NCBI GenBank assembly: GCA_034770075.1
Contig: CM068385.1
Coordinates: forward strand, 58,594,939 to 58,658,938
Origin: Aralia elata
Taxonomy: Eukaryota > Streptophyta > Magnoliopsida > Apiales > Araliaceae
DNA length: 64,000 nucleotides
Direction: 5' to 3'
Part shown: piece by piece, positions 32,434 to 44,599 of the stretch
Numbering within the stretch: position 1 is the stretch's first letter
Layout of the letters: every line of letters starts with the position of its first letter
Made by a program: the position numbers and the translations under genes
The notes under the pieces: model-generated
What the model saw: the letters and a program-made list of their open reading frames with translations, nothing else
What the model was told of the DNA's origin: nothing
The model's database searches: none

Positions 32434-34856
32434 TTTGGATTATAGTTCTGAGGTAACGAGTACCTTGGAGTATAATCTGATGGGTTAAAATTAAAATGGA
32501 CTTGTGAAGAGTCCGTAGAAAAAAAAATATATATATATATCTTAATAAATCTTAATACATAAAACTTTTATGTGAAAGAAATATATTGAATAAAGATAAA
32601 CTCTTCCCGAGAATGTCTGGAAATGAATAGACTCATAAGGAGTTCTAAAGCAAGTCTACTTATTTTTTTGAAATGCACTCCGTGCAATAACGCAAGTCTA
32701 CTTATTTGTTGAAATGCACCCCGTGTAATAACATGTCTTATTTATGAAATTTATTATTATGCAAGTATTGTTTCTTTTGCACCCCGTGCATTAACATGCT
32801 TGTTATCCATTCTGTGCAACGTGTTAGTGATTGTTGAATTTCAATTGAAAACCATGTTAGTATCTGAGTTGAATAACTCTCTTGTATGGGCATGAGTTTA
32901 AGATGTGTTATGAAACCGATCTAACTCACTGAGGTAACATTTGTCGCAGTGTAGATGTATCGTAGAATCGATATACACTGTTGATGCAATTGTAGCAGTG
33001 TTGATGAGACGAGGAACTAATTCATTAGTTCACGGGTTGGGAACCACTCAGTCTACTATATTGATAATAAATTCAAATCTTGTGTCAAACTATTCCTGAT
33101 ATATATTCTGAGAAGGTGATTCTTTTCTCATATGTATATTTGATAATTAGAGAATATATAAGATTAGGTGTGAGTTCTTAAAACTCATACTTATGGCAAG
33201 TTTGTGACTCATAATCATATGGTATGTTTCTGAACCCCTAAGCACATGGACAGTCTCTGATTAGTTCTTGGACTACATATTATTAGGATAAGTTCCTAAA
33301 CTCATATTTTTATGGAAAGTTCCTAAACACATAATATATGGTAAGTTTGATGAACTATACTAGAGTATAGAAATATTATAGAATAATAACTAATTATTTA
33401 TACTAGATTGAGCATCGATAGTACTAAAGATAGATGAAAGTGTTTCATAGTGATTTATTAGAGGAAGTTGAAGTTGATAAAGGAGAAAAGGGTATTCCAA
33501 AATCTTCTAGCAATGCTAGATCTTCATACGTATATTCGCACTTGGGTGCCTTTGAAAAAGGAGTGTTCAATCATTGAACTGGAAATTTTTTTTGAGCCAT
33601 GTTATTCATATGTCTATGCTAATTGTTTTGGCTACACAGATTTAATGTGAAAAATAAAATGAATTTTTCATCAACACCCCATTTTACCTGGTGTGGTATG
33701 AAAGATGATGGAATCATCAACGTAATCATGATACGGTATGATAAAGTCATAAAATTGATTTTCAAAAGTTTTTGAATAAATTAAATATGAGTCAATGCCA
33801 ATTGTTTCGGCTAGACAACCTTGTTTTAAACTAAGTGGAAACCAATAATGTTTGGTACGACATATATACTGAGAAATGGAAAATGCCTTTATGGAAGGCC
33901 GTAAAATGTTGATTATATATCGACCAAAATTGTAGGATGATATGCATACTCCTAGGATGGTAATAAGGCTGATCCCCTTCAAGACATCCAAATCTAAACA
34001 TATTCCTAAATCTTAAAGATTGACAGGAATGATTGATACGGATCCCAACGGACTGGGCTATCAATCCTCAGTTAAACGATGGTTAATTGGATACGGATCC
34101 CAGGACGGGCTATCAACCATCATTATTTAAAATTAAAATTGTGAAATTGTTGTTGATTTTAGAAAACATGAAATGTGTGTCAAACCAAAGTGTATTGGTA
34201 AAACTTTTGAACTGAGATGAAATTGATTCCCCTTGTGGGATGATATATATGTTCAGTATTGTCTGACATATAGTGCGAACGGGCACAAGTAGGATGATAT
34301 GCATACTCCTAGGATGTCAAGGAGGCTGATCCCCTTCAAAATATCCGAACTAATGATTTCTAAGTCTATATGACCTATGGGAATGATTACTATGTCCGGT
34401 TGAACAGATCAACCTCTGATTTCTAAGTCTTTATGACTGACAGAAACTAGAATATGTGTGGTTTGACAGACAAACCCTCAGTATATATATGTGAAAAAAT
34501 CTTTGAACTACATGCTCATTCAATTTAAACACAGTGTGAGTATAATTTGTTAAATGTTTAAACTTGATAAGTCTTTTATAGCTCATCCTTGCATATATAA
34601 TTTCCTTTGCAGAAAGGAAATGTGTATAGATAAGTGAACATAGTTGACCGAATATTAGGAATTTGATGTGAGAAGAGATGAATTTGGAAAATTCATATTG
34701 AAGACTAAGTTAGAGATAATTTCGAGGACGAAATTCTTATAAGGAAGAGAGAATGTACTATCCTGAAAATTTATAGAACATATAAATATGATATTAAATG
34801 ACTAAAGTTAGTTGTAAAATAATTTCGAGGACGAAATTCTTGTAAGTTGGGTAGAA
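32434..34856 (+). other. Element E internal region, non-coding
   Basis: No gag or pol similarity in any frame. Short repeats occur: GCACYCCGTGCA units near 32674-32795; GGATGATATGCATACTCCTA near 33936 and 34291; ATACGGATCCCA near 34036 and 34091. Several parts match, in inverted orientation, the internal region of element H (57500-58030), so the non-coding core is conserved within a family. Confidence 0.7.
34718..34838 (+). repeat. Duplicated LTR-proximal stem-loop module of element E
   Basis: AATTTCGAGGACGAAATT occurs at 34718-34735 and again at 34821-34838. Each is followed by a purine-rich stretch and GAATGTA; the first GAATGTA is followed by a stub resembling the LTR start (TGTACTATCCTGAAAATTT from 34754), the second by the true 3' LTR at 34857. 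The motif can fold with a 6-bp stem and a GAGGAC loop. Confidence 0.8.
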
Positions 34857-37623
34857 TGTAATACCCCGAAATATTATCAAAATTATAAATATTGTCTTAA
34901 CTGAGTTAAGAATGAAAACTCTAGAAATACCTAATGACCGACTGTTCAGGTAATCTTTGGAAACCTAATACGATTCGAAAACGCGATCGTATACGTTTAA
35001 AATTAGAACGTATAACCTAAAGCTAGGTATCAAGAAGTTTAAAACCTTAAGTCCTAATGAGATTTGAATTTATGTGTTTAATAAAGATCCAAATGATATT
35101 TCGAAGCAGGTGTTTTGTGATTTTATAGTGTAAATGATGAATTAGGTCAAATAAAATTTTCTCCGAAAAACGTCGTGCTTGACACGTCGTGCTTAAAAAT
35201 ATTTTTTCGCCAATGAACTTGTTGGTATATTCGTTTTTGACAAGCTGCATTGTCGTGCTTACGCTTTGTCGTGCTTACGCTTTGTCGTGCTTACGCTTTG
35301 TTGTGCTTACGCTTTGTCGTGCTTACGCATTGTCGTGCTTACGCTTTGTCGTGCTTGGAAAATATTTTATTAAGATATTTTGTTAAGATATTTTACTAAG
35401 ATATTTTAAGGCCTAAAAGTCTATTTTACCCCCACTTTGGTTTTCCTATAAATAGAAGGCTTAAGTTCATTAGTTCTTTGCTAATTCACTAGCTAAAATC
35501 TGAAGTTGCAAAGAAATAGTTAAAGCTTGAACTACAAGAGGTAAAATCCCTAATTGTTGTTATGTTCGATTTCAATTTGTGTTTTAATCGCTTTAATCAA
35601 TTATGCAAGTAGTTATAATGTCGAAATTGTTCAAGATCACAAGTGTTCTTCTTGTTTCTTGAGCAAATCTTCATTCACGGTCCTTAATCTCGATGAGAAA
35701 CACGATGTTATGATGTTTGGCTATGCCGATTAACTGTTCTTCGTGTACTCTCGAAATAAAGTTGATATTAATCTTTACAAGCTTTAATCATATATATATT
35801 ATGTTTAAAATTGTTAAAATCAAGTAAACATGTTGTTATAATGCTCAAATTATTTTAAGTATTAAGTTAAAAGATCAAAACACAAGCCGTTACGATATTC
35901 GATTTTTATCGTTCTTCATATGTTCTTCGTATGTTCTGCGTGTTCTTGATCAAAAATCATAAATCCTATATAAGTTGGTTTATGATTCGACTATTTTTAT
36001 GTTATTGAGGTATATTAAGTGTTAGAACATGATAACATAGCATTTTGATGCTTGTGGTATCATGTTTTACCTAGTGGAATGAAGAAGTTGTGTGCAAATC
36101 CACAGTTTGTCAATTCTGCAGATTTTTCGAAAAGTTAAAGTCAGAATCTGTTTTCGCAATATAAAAGAAAGTTGTAGAACATGCAATTCTAACCAATTTA
36201 GACTCAAGAATCACCTGAAAATATTTTGTTATGAAAAAGTTATGCCTGTTTTAGTAAAAGAGGTACAAGCTGATTATGGAATTTCTGGACAGATTTGCTT
36301 ACTGACTTTTGAAGCAAATTTCCGAAATCTTAAATTCAGAATCTGCTTCTGAAATATAAAAGGAAGTTGTAGATCAGGAAGCAAATTTCCGAAGTCTTTC
36401 ACAATTGTATTTATGTGCAAGTTTTTCTAATCCTTGCTTATATTGTTATGTATAATTGTTATTATGTGCAATTGTTATTATGTGCAACTGTTATAAGTTA
36501 TTTTATATGATTAACTGTTGAGTGTTAATTGATTATGAAATGAAATATCTGTCAAGTCTAAACATGTTAAAGTTATATGAAAGCATAAACTGTTTATGTG
36601 ATATTAATTAGACTTGCTGAGCCGTAGTGCTCATTCTTGCGAATAAAACTTTATTTGCAGTTAAGAAGAACGTTAAGAAGATTATGGAACGTAAAAGAGG
36701 AAAGCATAGGCTAGTTTTCATGATTATTTAATTGTTGTATTGTTTATAGTCATAATGACTTTTGTAATACGAACAAACAAACATGTAACCGAATATTATA
36801 TCAATATTACCAGTTTATTGTTATCGAACGTTGTTATGTCTTTAAATTTGATATAACTTAGAATTGTTAAAAAAACTATAAATCTGAGTGAGGGTATTGG
36901 TAATATGGACTGATCATGTTATGCCGATACTCTGAAATTCAGATAGATGGTAAAACATTAATACAAGGTTGATAAAGAACTACAAGTCTGAATGAGGATA
37001 TTATATAACATTCTTAGTTCTGTACGTACAGAGATTTAGCACCGATGAAGAAACCAAATTCATCGCAAGGTTCCTCTGTCCCAAGAGCAAGTTTGTTATT
37101 AATATTGTGAATGTCAGATAAATAGGGAATATCGACATAAAGAAATATCTTTGTATATTGATACTTGTAGTACGAATGAGACCGTTACAAGTGGACGTAT
37201 AGAAGGTTCAAACCTTAAGGTTAAAAATTAACCGTTGGATATGATGTTATCTAGGTAAACAGTTATAAACTACAAGTTGATACTTGTAGCAAGGAAGGAT
37301 AGAGAATAAGTTAAGATCCAGGGAACGAATAAGAGAAATTTTTATAAGCGGTGTCTTTATTACACCCGTCCAACCAATACGATTATGGGATCATTGGTTA
37401 AGTGACGATAGAAGTACGAGTTAACGTCGGACCCGAATTCGGGGGCGTTACAGTTGGTATCAAGTGAGGGTATTGAATGATATTGTAATATTATCACTTT
37501 TCTGCATTATACTCTGATTATTAGAAATCAAGATTTCTATAGTAGTATGTAAAGGTTGTACACGTGAGCACGAAGTCCGACCTGGCTAAAAGAAGCAAGC
37601 AGGTGGATTTTTGGGGCGTCACA
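34857..37623 (+). repeat. Element E 3' LTR
   Basis: Co-linear with 29346-32418, including the 16-bp array (35251-35360) and the TATA box (35447-35454). A deletion of about 310 bp at position 36381 is filled by GCAAATTTCCGAA, a copy of sequence about 70 bp upstream. Confidence 0.85.
35251..35360 (+). repeat. 16-bp tandem array in U3 of element E (3' LTR)
   Basis: Same seven-unit TGTCGTGCTTACGCTT array as in the 5' LTR; single-base variants partly differ between the two copies (the third unit has TCGTGCTT here and TCGTACTT there). Confidence 0.85.
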
Positions 37624-37628
37624 GACTA

Positions 37629-38407
37629 CATAAAGGCTTAGAGATTTTAGAAAAGTCCTTTATGAATCTCCTATAAAATCCGGCATGTCCCAAGAAGCTT
37701 CGTATCCCCTTTACTGAAGTTGGTGGAGGTAGATTTTCTATTGTCTCTAGCTTGGCTCGATCTACCTCTAACCCGTTTGACGACACCTTGTGCCCAAGAA
37801 TGATCCCCTCTTGCACCATAAAGTGACATTTTTCCCAATTGAGCACTAAATTAGTTTCCACGCATCGTTTCAAAACCAGGACCAGATTTTTCAAACAACT
37901 ATCAAAAGAGTCACCAAACACGGAAAAATCGTCCATGAACACCTCCATGTTGCGTTCAACCATATCTGAGAAAATAGCCATCATGCATCGTTGAAATGTC
38001 GCTGATGCATTACATAAGCCAAAAGACATCCTTCTAAAAGCAAAAGTACCATAAGGGCATGTGAAGGTAGTCTTTTCCTGATCTTCAGGGGCAATCACTA
38101 TCTGATTATAACCTGAATAGCCATCCAATAAGCAATAAAACTCGTGTCCAGCCAGTCTATCTAACATCTGATCAATAAAGGGTAGAGGAAAGTGATCCTT
38201 GCGGGTCGCCTTGTTTAGTTTTCTGTAGTCCATACAAACCCTCCATCCGGTCACTGTCCTAGTCGGTATCAATTCATTATTTTCGTTTTCTACAACCGTC
38301 ATGCCACCCTTTTTAGGCACGCACTGTACTGGACTCACCCAACTGCTATCGGAGATGGGATAAATGATACCTGCATCAAGCCACTTCAAAATCTCCTTTT
38401 TCACCAC
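37629..38407 (-). pseudogene. Element D reverse transcriptase domain
   Basis: Gypsy-type RT on the minus strand: EILKWLDAGIIYPISDSSWV, WRVCMDYRKLNKATRKDHFP, YCLLDGYSGYNQI, FAFRRMSFGLCNASATFQR, and the catalytic motif as VFMDDFSVFG. It ends with FYRRFIKDFSKISKPL, where element E is inserted. Upstream, a frameshift near 38400 separates it from the protease frame, which passes RRLNP and terminates soon after. RT would copy element RNA into DNA; here it is inactive. Confidence 0.9.
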
Positions 38408-39575
38408 AATTTGGGTTCAGCCTCCTTTGTTGCTCAATTATTGGTTTGGCATCGTCTTCCAAAAGGATCTTGTGCATACAAAATGATGGGCTAATCCCTT
38501 TAATGTCTGCGATGGTCCAACCAATTGCTGATTTGTACTCCCGGAGAACACGTATCAACTTACTTTCCTGCAATTCGTTAAGTACAGATGCAATAATAAC
38601 AGGCAAAGTAGATGATTCACCCAAATAAGCATACCTGAGATGGCTAGGTAAAGGTTTAAGTTCAAGTGTGGGTGGTATTTCAAGAGATGGCTTCAAGCGA
38701 TCTAAGGATTTATTAGTAAGTTCCAATGGTTCAAACGGGATTTGAAATTTGTGTACTCTCGGTACTGCATCCAAAATTTGAAGAAACTCCATCATCTCTG
38801 GATCATCCATGTCAGCCTCCCCCAATAAAGTAGGTTCCATCGGATCCTCAGTCAATTTCCTTAAAAACTCGTCATCCAACACTTTTTCCACCACATCCAA
38901 CCAGAAACATTCTTCCTCATCCGTAGGAAATTTCATGGCTTTGAACACATTGAATGTCACTTCTTGATCTTGCACCCTCATAGTCAGTTCTCCTTTTTGC
39001 ACATCTATAAGTGTTCTACCAGTTGCCAAGAAAGGTCTCCCAAGTATGATAGGAATGTCTTTGTCCTCTTTATAGTCCAAAATGATGAAATCAGCTGGGA
39101 ATATGAATTTATCCACTTTTACCAAAATATCTTCCACAATACCTCTAGGATATGTAACCGACCTATCTGCAAGCTGAAGAGAGATGTTGGTTGGTTTCGC
39201 TGCAGGTAAACCCAACTGGACATATATCGATAACGGCATAAGGTTGATGCTAGCACCCAAATCACACAAACATCTGTTGATTGATAAGTTGCCAATGGTG
39301 CAAGGGATAGTGAAACTACTAGGATCCTTTAATTTCGGTGGAAACTTCTTTTGCAATATAGCACTACACTCTTCAGTTAACGCAACTGCTTCATAATCCT
39401 CCAGCTTTTTCTTCCTCGACAAAATTCCTTTCATGAACTTGGCATAACTTGGCATCTGCTCTAAAGCCTCTGCAAACGGTATGTTGATTTGTAGCTTCTT
39501 AAAGACTTCAAGGAATTTGGAGAACTGTTTGTCTAATTTCTGCTTCTGAAATCTCTGTGGATATGGAACGGGAGG
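38376..39575 (-). pseudogene. Element D protease and linker to RT
   Basis: Continues in the gag frame after an in-frame stop near 39576. It begins with a conserved segment containing FAEALEQMPSYAKFMKGIL, then the retropepsin-like active site as RCLCDLGASINLMP (DLGAS in place of DTGA), IILGRPFLATGRTLID, and a linker with VQDQEVTFNVFKAMKFP, a segment also present in element C. The end contains the RT entry region (GISPSFCMHKILLEDDAKPI). The frame is then shifted relative to RT near 38400. Confidence 0.85.
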
Positions 39576-40988
39576 TTATACTACTGATTGATTTACTTTC
39601 TCCTTTTGTTTCATCTCAGTTTCTATTTTCTTTTCTTTTTCTACCAATTTCTCTGCAGAAGTTGAGACTGGGGAAGGGCACGGCTGCGCTTCATCCCTTT
39701 GTATTTCAGGCGCGGCCACGCTGCTCTGCTGCAGTTGTTTCCCACTTCGAAATGTGACAGCTTGACATTGTTCCTTACCTTCTCTCTTGGGGTTAACTTC
39801 CGTATCACTTGGCAAAGATCCTTGAGGTCTGTTGTTCAATATATTGGCCATTTGTCCCACTTGATTTTCCAGATTTCTGATGGCAGCTGCTTGACTCTTT
39901 ACCAACACGTCATTACTTGCCATATACTTCATCAAGAGCTCTTCCAAATATGGTTTCTTTTCTGTTTGCGGTTGTGAAGCTACCGGCTGATGTTGATTAT
40001 GAAATCCAGGGGGATATGATGCTCTAGGAGCTTGTTGTTGATTCTGATTATTGCTCCATGAGAAATTTGGATGGTTTCTTGCCCTTGGATTATAAGTGTT
40101 TTGGTATGGGTTTGGAGGACGTTGGTAGCTACCCACAAACTGAACTGCTTCAGGATTAATGGCATAATACTCTGTAGGATGTGCACCTGCGCATAGCTCA
40201 CAAACATAAAGCACTTGCTGAGTTTTTGAATCTGCTATAACATCGATCTTTTTAGACATTGCTGCCATCTGAGCCGCTAATGTTGTGACTGCGTCGACTT
40301 CCAATACCCCAGCTACCTTTTGGTGATTCATCCTCGACGTCAGCCATTGATAGTTATTTGCAGCCATAGTCTCTAACAAGGTGAAAGCTTCATCAAAATT
40401 CTTATCCAAAAGTGCTCCCCCCGCAGCTGCATCTATAATTGTTCGCGTGTTACTACTCAACCCATTGTAGAATGTCTGAACCTGCAATCACTTGGGTAAC
40501 GCATGATGTGGACATCTTCTCAATAACTCTTTGAACCTTTCCCAAGCCTCGTACAATGACTCTCCATGACTTTGCTCAAAAGTAGAAATCTCGTTTCTCA
40601 ACTTAGCAGACTTAGCCGGCGGAAAGAATTTTGCTAGGAATTTCTGAGCCAAGTCATCCCAAGTTATGATGGACCCCGGTGGAAGTGAGTGCAACCAACT
40701 CCTTGCTTTATCCCTTAGTGTAAACGAAAACAGACGTAGTCTCACCGCATCATCAGTTACATTGGGATATTTGAATGTATCACAAATCTCAAGAAAGCTA
40801 ACCAAGTGTTCATTAGGATCATCATTGGCTAATCCCCCAAACTGTACCGCATTCTGAATCATCTGAATTATACCCGACTTGATCTCGAAGGAATTAGCAG
40901 TGATGGCTGGCCTCGTGATGCTTGACCTGATTTCATCAAGCTTAGGCATGGCATATTCCCTCAATGATTTCTGTTCTTCGTTAGCCAT
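39576..40988 (-). pseudogene. Element D gag
   Basis: The likely start is ATG at 40986-40988 (MANEEQKSLREYAMPKLDEI); the open frame extends further upstream without an ATG. The capsid-type domain has IQNAVQFGGLANDDPNEHL, FTLRDKARSWLHSLPPGSI, DLAQKFLAKFFPPAKSAKLR and YEAWERFKELLRRCPHHAL. An in-frame TGA at 40488-40490 replaces the tryptophan expected after PHHALPK; the same frame goes on with LQVQTFYNGL. The C-terminal half has a CELCAGAHPTEYY cysteine/histidine segment, an N/Q/P-rich stretch and RNLENQVGQMANILN. Ends at a stop near 39576. GC-rich NotI-like motifs lie inside the coding region near 39670-39725. Confidence 0.85.
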
Positions 40989-41192
40989 TTTTTCTTTCTC
41001 GATTGTCTCACGGCAAAATTTTTTTAACTTGCGTAACTTGTTTTCAAGATCGTCTTCACTCTGCACAAGTTCCGGCTACTTTGATCGTGTTTGTATAAAC
41101 GAACCGAAATCACCTGAAACAGGAAGTAACAAGAAAAACAATGTTTAACTAAAACTGAATTAATTAAAACTTGAAATTATAGACACAATTGT

Positions 41193-41210
41193 TCCCCGGC
41201 AACGGCGCCA
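41193..41210 (-). promoter_or_regulatory. Element D primer binding site (tRNA-Asp type)
   Basis: On the minus strand TGGCGCCGTTGCCGGGGA, 6 bp inside the 5' LTR end, the standard Athila primer site. Confidence 0.95.
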
Positions 41211-41216
41211 AAAACT

Positions 41217-42584
41217 TGTTTGCCTAATTCTATACTAGGACAAATACGCAAGTATACGCAGTCCACAAGTAATAAAGTGAAAGTAGAGTATCATCCCACA
41301 GAGAAAAACTGAGTTTATAATGACAATTTCTAATTCTAAATCAAATTAATTTTAGTAAACAAATAATTATTGACTTCTGAAGTTTTGAATTTAACTAATT
41401 AATTCTAAATTAGATTACTACCACTAGTTTAAAAACAGATTTTTAAAGACTTAAGACTATAACTTCACTTAATGCTTTATTTTGCTCAACAAACTTCCCT
41501 TTGGATCATGTTAGTCATTTTGGATTGTTAACCAGGAACTCATCACTATTTATGATCATCTCTCAATGTTTCATAAACAACTCAACTCAAATCCACAATT
41601 GATAGACCTAAGTTAATCACCCTAGATAACTAATTCACTATATTTCTAAGTGAATTACAATTAAAAAGGATTTAACGTCCAGGTTCCCTTTTTGATTACA
41701 TGCGGTGAATAGGTATATCTCTATCCTAAACACAAATTATGAATTCCATCGACAGCAGAATACACAAACACATGCTACTATGGTCAGATCTAATTCTATA
41801 TTTCATCTCTCGAGTTCATATAGAATATCCTAGTAATTATTGGCCAGATAATTAAGCAATTCAGCAAAAACCATAATAGACAATCCAAAAGTAATTAATC
41901 ATAATATTCCAGGAAACATGCTATTCAAAATTACGCAATAAGATCCATTATAGCCTTAAAAAGAAATTTAGTTCATAATTAAACTAGAATTCAACATCCA
42001 CAAGTTTAATAACATTCAAAAGTTGAGAGTAAAAAGAAGAGAGAAGAAGAAACACTGTAAAGTAATCCTTGAATCTCTATCTTGCTCCTCCTTGCTTCCT
42101 TCCTGCTATTAGCTTGCTTCAAGTCTTCTCAAATTACTCTAAACTAGGGTTTGCTAATAATAAGTTCAACAACCTTGAAAGTAACTTAAAAATAACTATT
42201 TATAGTATCTGATAAAACCCTAATTAATTACAAAGTTTCAAATCCCAATTCAAATCAAATCTGCTTAAATTTGCTGAAAAGGCAAATTTGCCCCTTCTCG
42301 AACCGGCGCGGCCGCACTGGGAAAAGGCTTGAATGGCGCGCGACCGCGGTACCCTGGCAGCCAATTTTTTCCAAAGCCTGGAGATAGGCGCGGCCGCACT
42401 GCACCCTTACCTCAGCAACTCAACACCTGCAACAGCAAAGTCCAACCAATTCTCGCTAAACCAATTCCCAACACGTGCAACCTACAAAAACATAAAATGC
42501 ATGAAACGTAACTACAAACCATGGAAAGAAACAATAATTCGCATTCATTGGCATCCGATTCGTAGGTATAAAACCTACTCATCA
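41217..42584 (-). repeat. Element D 5' LTR
   Basis: On the minus strand it starts TGATGAGTAGGTTTTATACC at 42584 and ends GAATTAGGCAAACA at 41217, 1368 bp. A GC-rich stretch at 42303-42402 carries three NotI-like units (GGCGCGGCCGCACTG twice and GGCGCGCGACCGCG). Target duplication ATCTC follows at 42585-42589. Confidence 0.9.
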
Positions 42585-42589
42585 ATCTC

Positions 42590-43936
42590 GTCAATACGTG
42601 ATAGACCCTTGCAATTTCGATATAGTTAAGCGATAATTGTGATATTATTTATTTATTGTGTGATCTATGGATTTTGGGTTTATGGAAGTCCTTTCCTAAA
42701 CTCTAAACTCCGTATATAGGTTTTGATGCATTATTGGGTATGATTACGAATCATGTGAGCCTAGGAATGAATTCAAGGCCCTTAAACATCGTGTTTAATG
42801 AGAATTGAAGGATATTCCCACAATTGACATAGTTAACAATTATAATTTTGGCAATTCGATCATTGTAAATATAATTCGGGCCTTAAAACGATATCAAGGG
42901 TTCCATCCCACGAAAATTGGATTTAAGGCCTCTTGATAGTGGATTTTATTATTGCGAGGTGCTTGGAGTTATTTAGATGGCTTACATGTTCGCGGGTAGC
43001 TCCAACCCTATTGTTGATGCTTGATTTTATCTTTTGACATACAAAAATAATTTTCGAACGAAATTGCAAAGATGTTTTAAAATTGAATCAAACAAGGTTA
43101 TTAGATTAATTCTAGACTAAAATTTGAAGTAATAAAGAGCATCAATTCCTATTTGATAAAGGGTTTGTAAAACAATGTTTTTCCTAAAATGACACCAAAA
43201 AGTTCTTGTCAAATGAAAGCTAAAACAAAATTTTTCCTTCAAAACAAATCATTCGTGTATAGGTTCAAAGAGGCTCAAAATTACTTCCAAGATAATGCAC
43301 CCACCAAGACCTTGACGATTCTAGGAGACGACACCCTAGATTCCATGACTTGACCTTAAGGAGATGACCCCTAGGTTACTTATATTTCACAACTTGACTT
43401 TAGGAGATGATACCCTAGATTTTGACTTTAACGACATAGGAGACGACACCTTATGCTTCACAATTCGATTCAAATCAACTATAGGAGACAATACCTTAGT
43501 TTTTTCCTAAACGACACAATTCATATAGGCACAAAACACAAACACACACACTTCACGTTTCTAAAGGTATTTTATTTTAATTTTTTAAGGAAAACATTAT
43601 TAAAGCAATTACCGTTTTCACGGAAATCGAGGGGTGCCTAACACCTTCCCCTCGCTTAAGCAAGCCCCCGAACTCTATGAATCTCGGTTGCAGACCAATT
43701 TTACGGAGTCACACGATGAGCCATCTAGATTATCAAAACTTAAAAATATGGATGAGTTAGTACATCCATTTAAATCTTTACCAACTGGTGATTCTATCTA
43801 ATTAGCCCCCAATAAAATCAAACTTTCAAACCCCATCGATATTTATGTCGATTTTTTCAAAATCACCCTTAAATTCGTGATCTCTAGAAAATAAAATAAG
43901 AGAATAAAATAAAAGGAAAAAATTCCGCCGTTAACA
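42590..43936 (+). repeat. Element A 5' LTR, segment 3 (U5)
   Basis: Resumes A's LTR after element D. It aligns with 51068-51433 of the 3' LTR: TGTGAGCCTAGGAATG, GGCCTTAAAAYGRTATC, GGGTTCCATCCCA, TTTAAGGCCTC, GAGATGGCTT-like blocks. It ends GTTAACA at 43936, just before the tRNA-Arg primer site. It contains a loose tandem repeat (43322-43500). Confidence 0.8.
43322..43500 (+). repeat. Degenerate tandem repeat in element A LTR
   Basis: Five units around the core GGAGACGACACCCTAG (variants GGAGATGACCCCTAG, GGAGATGATACCCTAG, GGAGACGACACCTTA, GGAGACAATACCTTAG), spaced about 35-50 bp apart. The core resembles the unit of the minisatellite at 49446-49740 in the same element. Confidence 0.7.
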
Positions 43937-43938
43937 AA

Positions 43939-43953
43939 TGGCGACTCTGCTGG
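43939..43953 (+). promoter_or_regulatory. Element A primer binding site (tRNA-Arg type)
   Basis: TGGCGACTCTGCTGG, 2 bp after the 5' LTR end. This tRNA-Arg site is typical of Ogre and related Tat elements. Confidence 0.85.
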
Positions 43954-44599
43954 TGACATTTTTAAGAGGCCTTAAGCTGCGTCCAATCTTGATGTTTTCT
44001 TTTCATAATCTGTGTATTGTGTGAATAATTTGATTATATGTCGTGATGAATGCCTTATATTATTCTTTTATTCGTTATTAAAGTGCTTCGCACAATGTCA
44101 TCATATGCATATGGTGAGGAACGATGAATGTGAATGTATGTCGTATGATTCCTCCATCGAGAGGCGAACCCGTCAGATGTTCATTACTAGACTCAAATGG
44201 GCGTTCCCCAGCGAGGCTTAGGAAATGCATCCACTTAGATCCGCCCTAATAAAAAAATAGGATTTATTCCCATCAAGTAAATTGTGAAGATCTGGGAACC
44301 TTCATACTAAAAAGCCTACGAGAGTAATCCTAAGATAGGTTATCTTTCCATATTGTCATAATCCTGTCGTAGTCCTGTCATAATAAACAAATGTGACCCC
44401 GTGTTGCTGGAAACAATTAAAAAAAATTCATGAAAATATACATTTTGCATTGGCATACATCCGTTTTCTCCATTTTTAAAAATTGAACTTTGTCAATGTA
44501 TGTGTAGATTGGTTCCAAAACCTGATCGCGAGCCCGAAAAGTCAGAACTCCGCCTATCAAAATGTTCGTATCAGAAATTCTGACTTTAACCCTATTCCC

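Larger units (their letters stand above)
29346..37623 (+). mobile_element. Element E: non-coding chromovirus-type element (LARD-like)
   Basis: Plus-strand insert that splits element D's pol. 5' LTR 29346-32418, 3' LTR 34857-37623, tRNA-Met-type primer site 32422-32433, and a 2.4-kb internal region without coding capacity. Target duplication AACTA (29341-29345) against GACTA (37624-37628), one mismatch. The internal 3' end carries AATTTCGAGGACGAAATT, a motif common in Tekay/Del-type chromoviruses. LTRs of about 3 kb with a non-coding core fit a large retrotransposon derivative, which must be mobilised in trans. Confidence 0.85.
24782..42584 (-). mobile_element. Element D: Athila-like gypsy retrotransposon
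   Basis: Minus-strand element bounded by the perfect target duplication ATCTC (24777-24781 and 42585-42589). Reading the minus strand: 5' LTR 42584-41217, primer site 41210-41193 (tRNA-Asp type), gag, protease, RT, [element E inserted], RNase H and integrase, a downstream Athila-type ORF, polypurine tract 25190-25175, and a stump of the 3' LTR (24903-24782). Coding regions carry nonsense changes, one frameshift and the E insertion, so it is inactive. The 3' LTR has lost all but about 122 bp. Confidence 0.9.
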
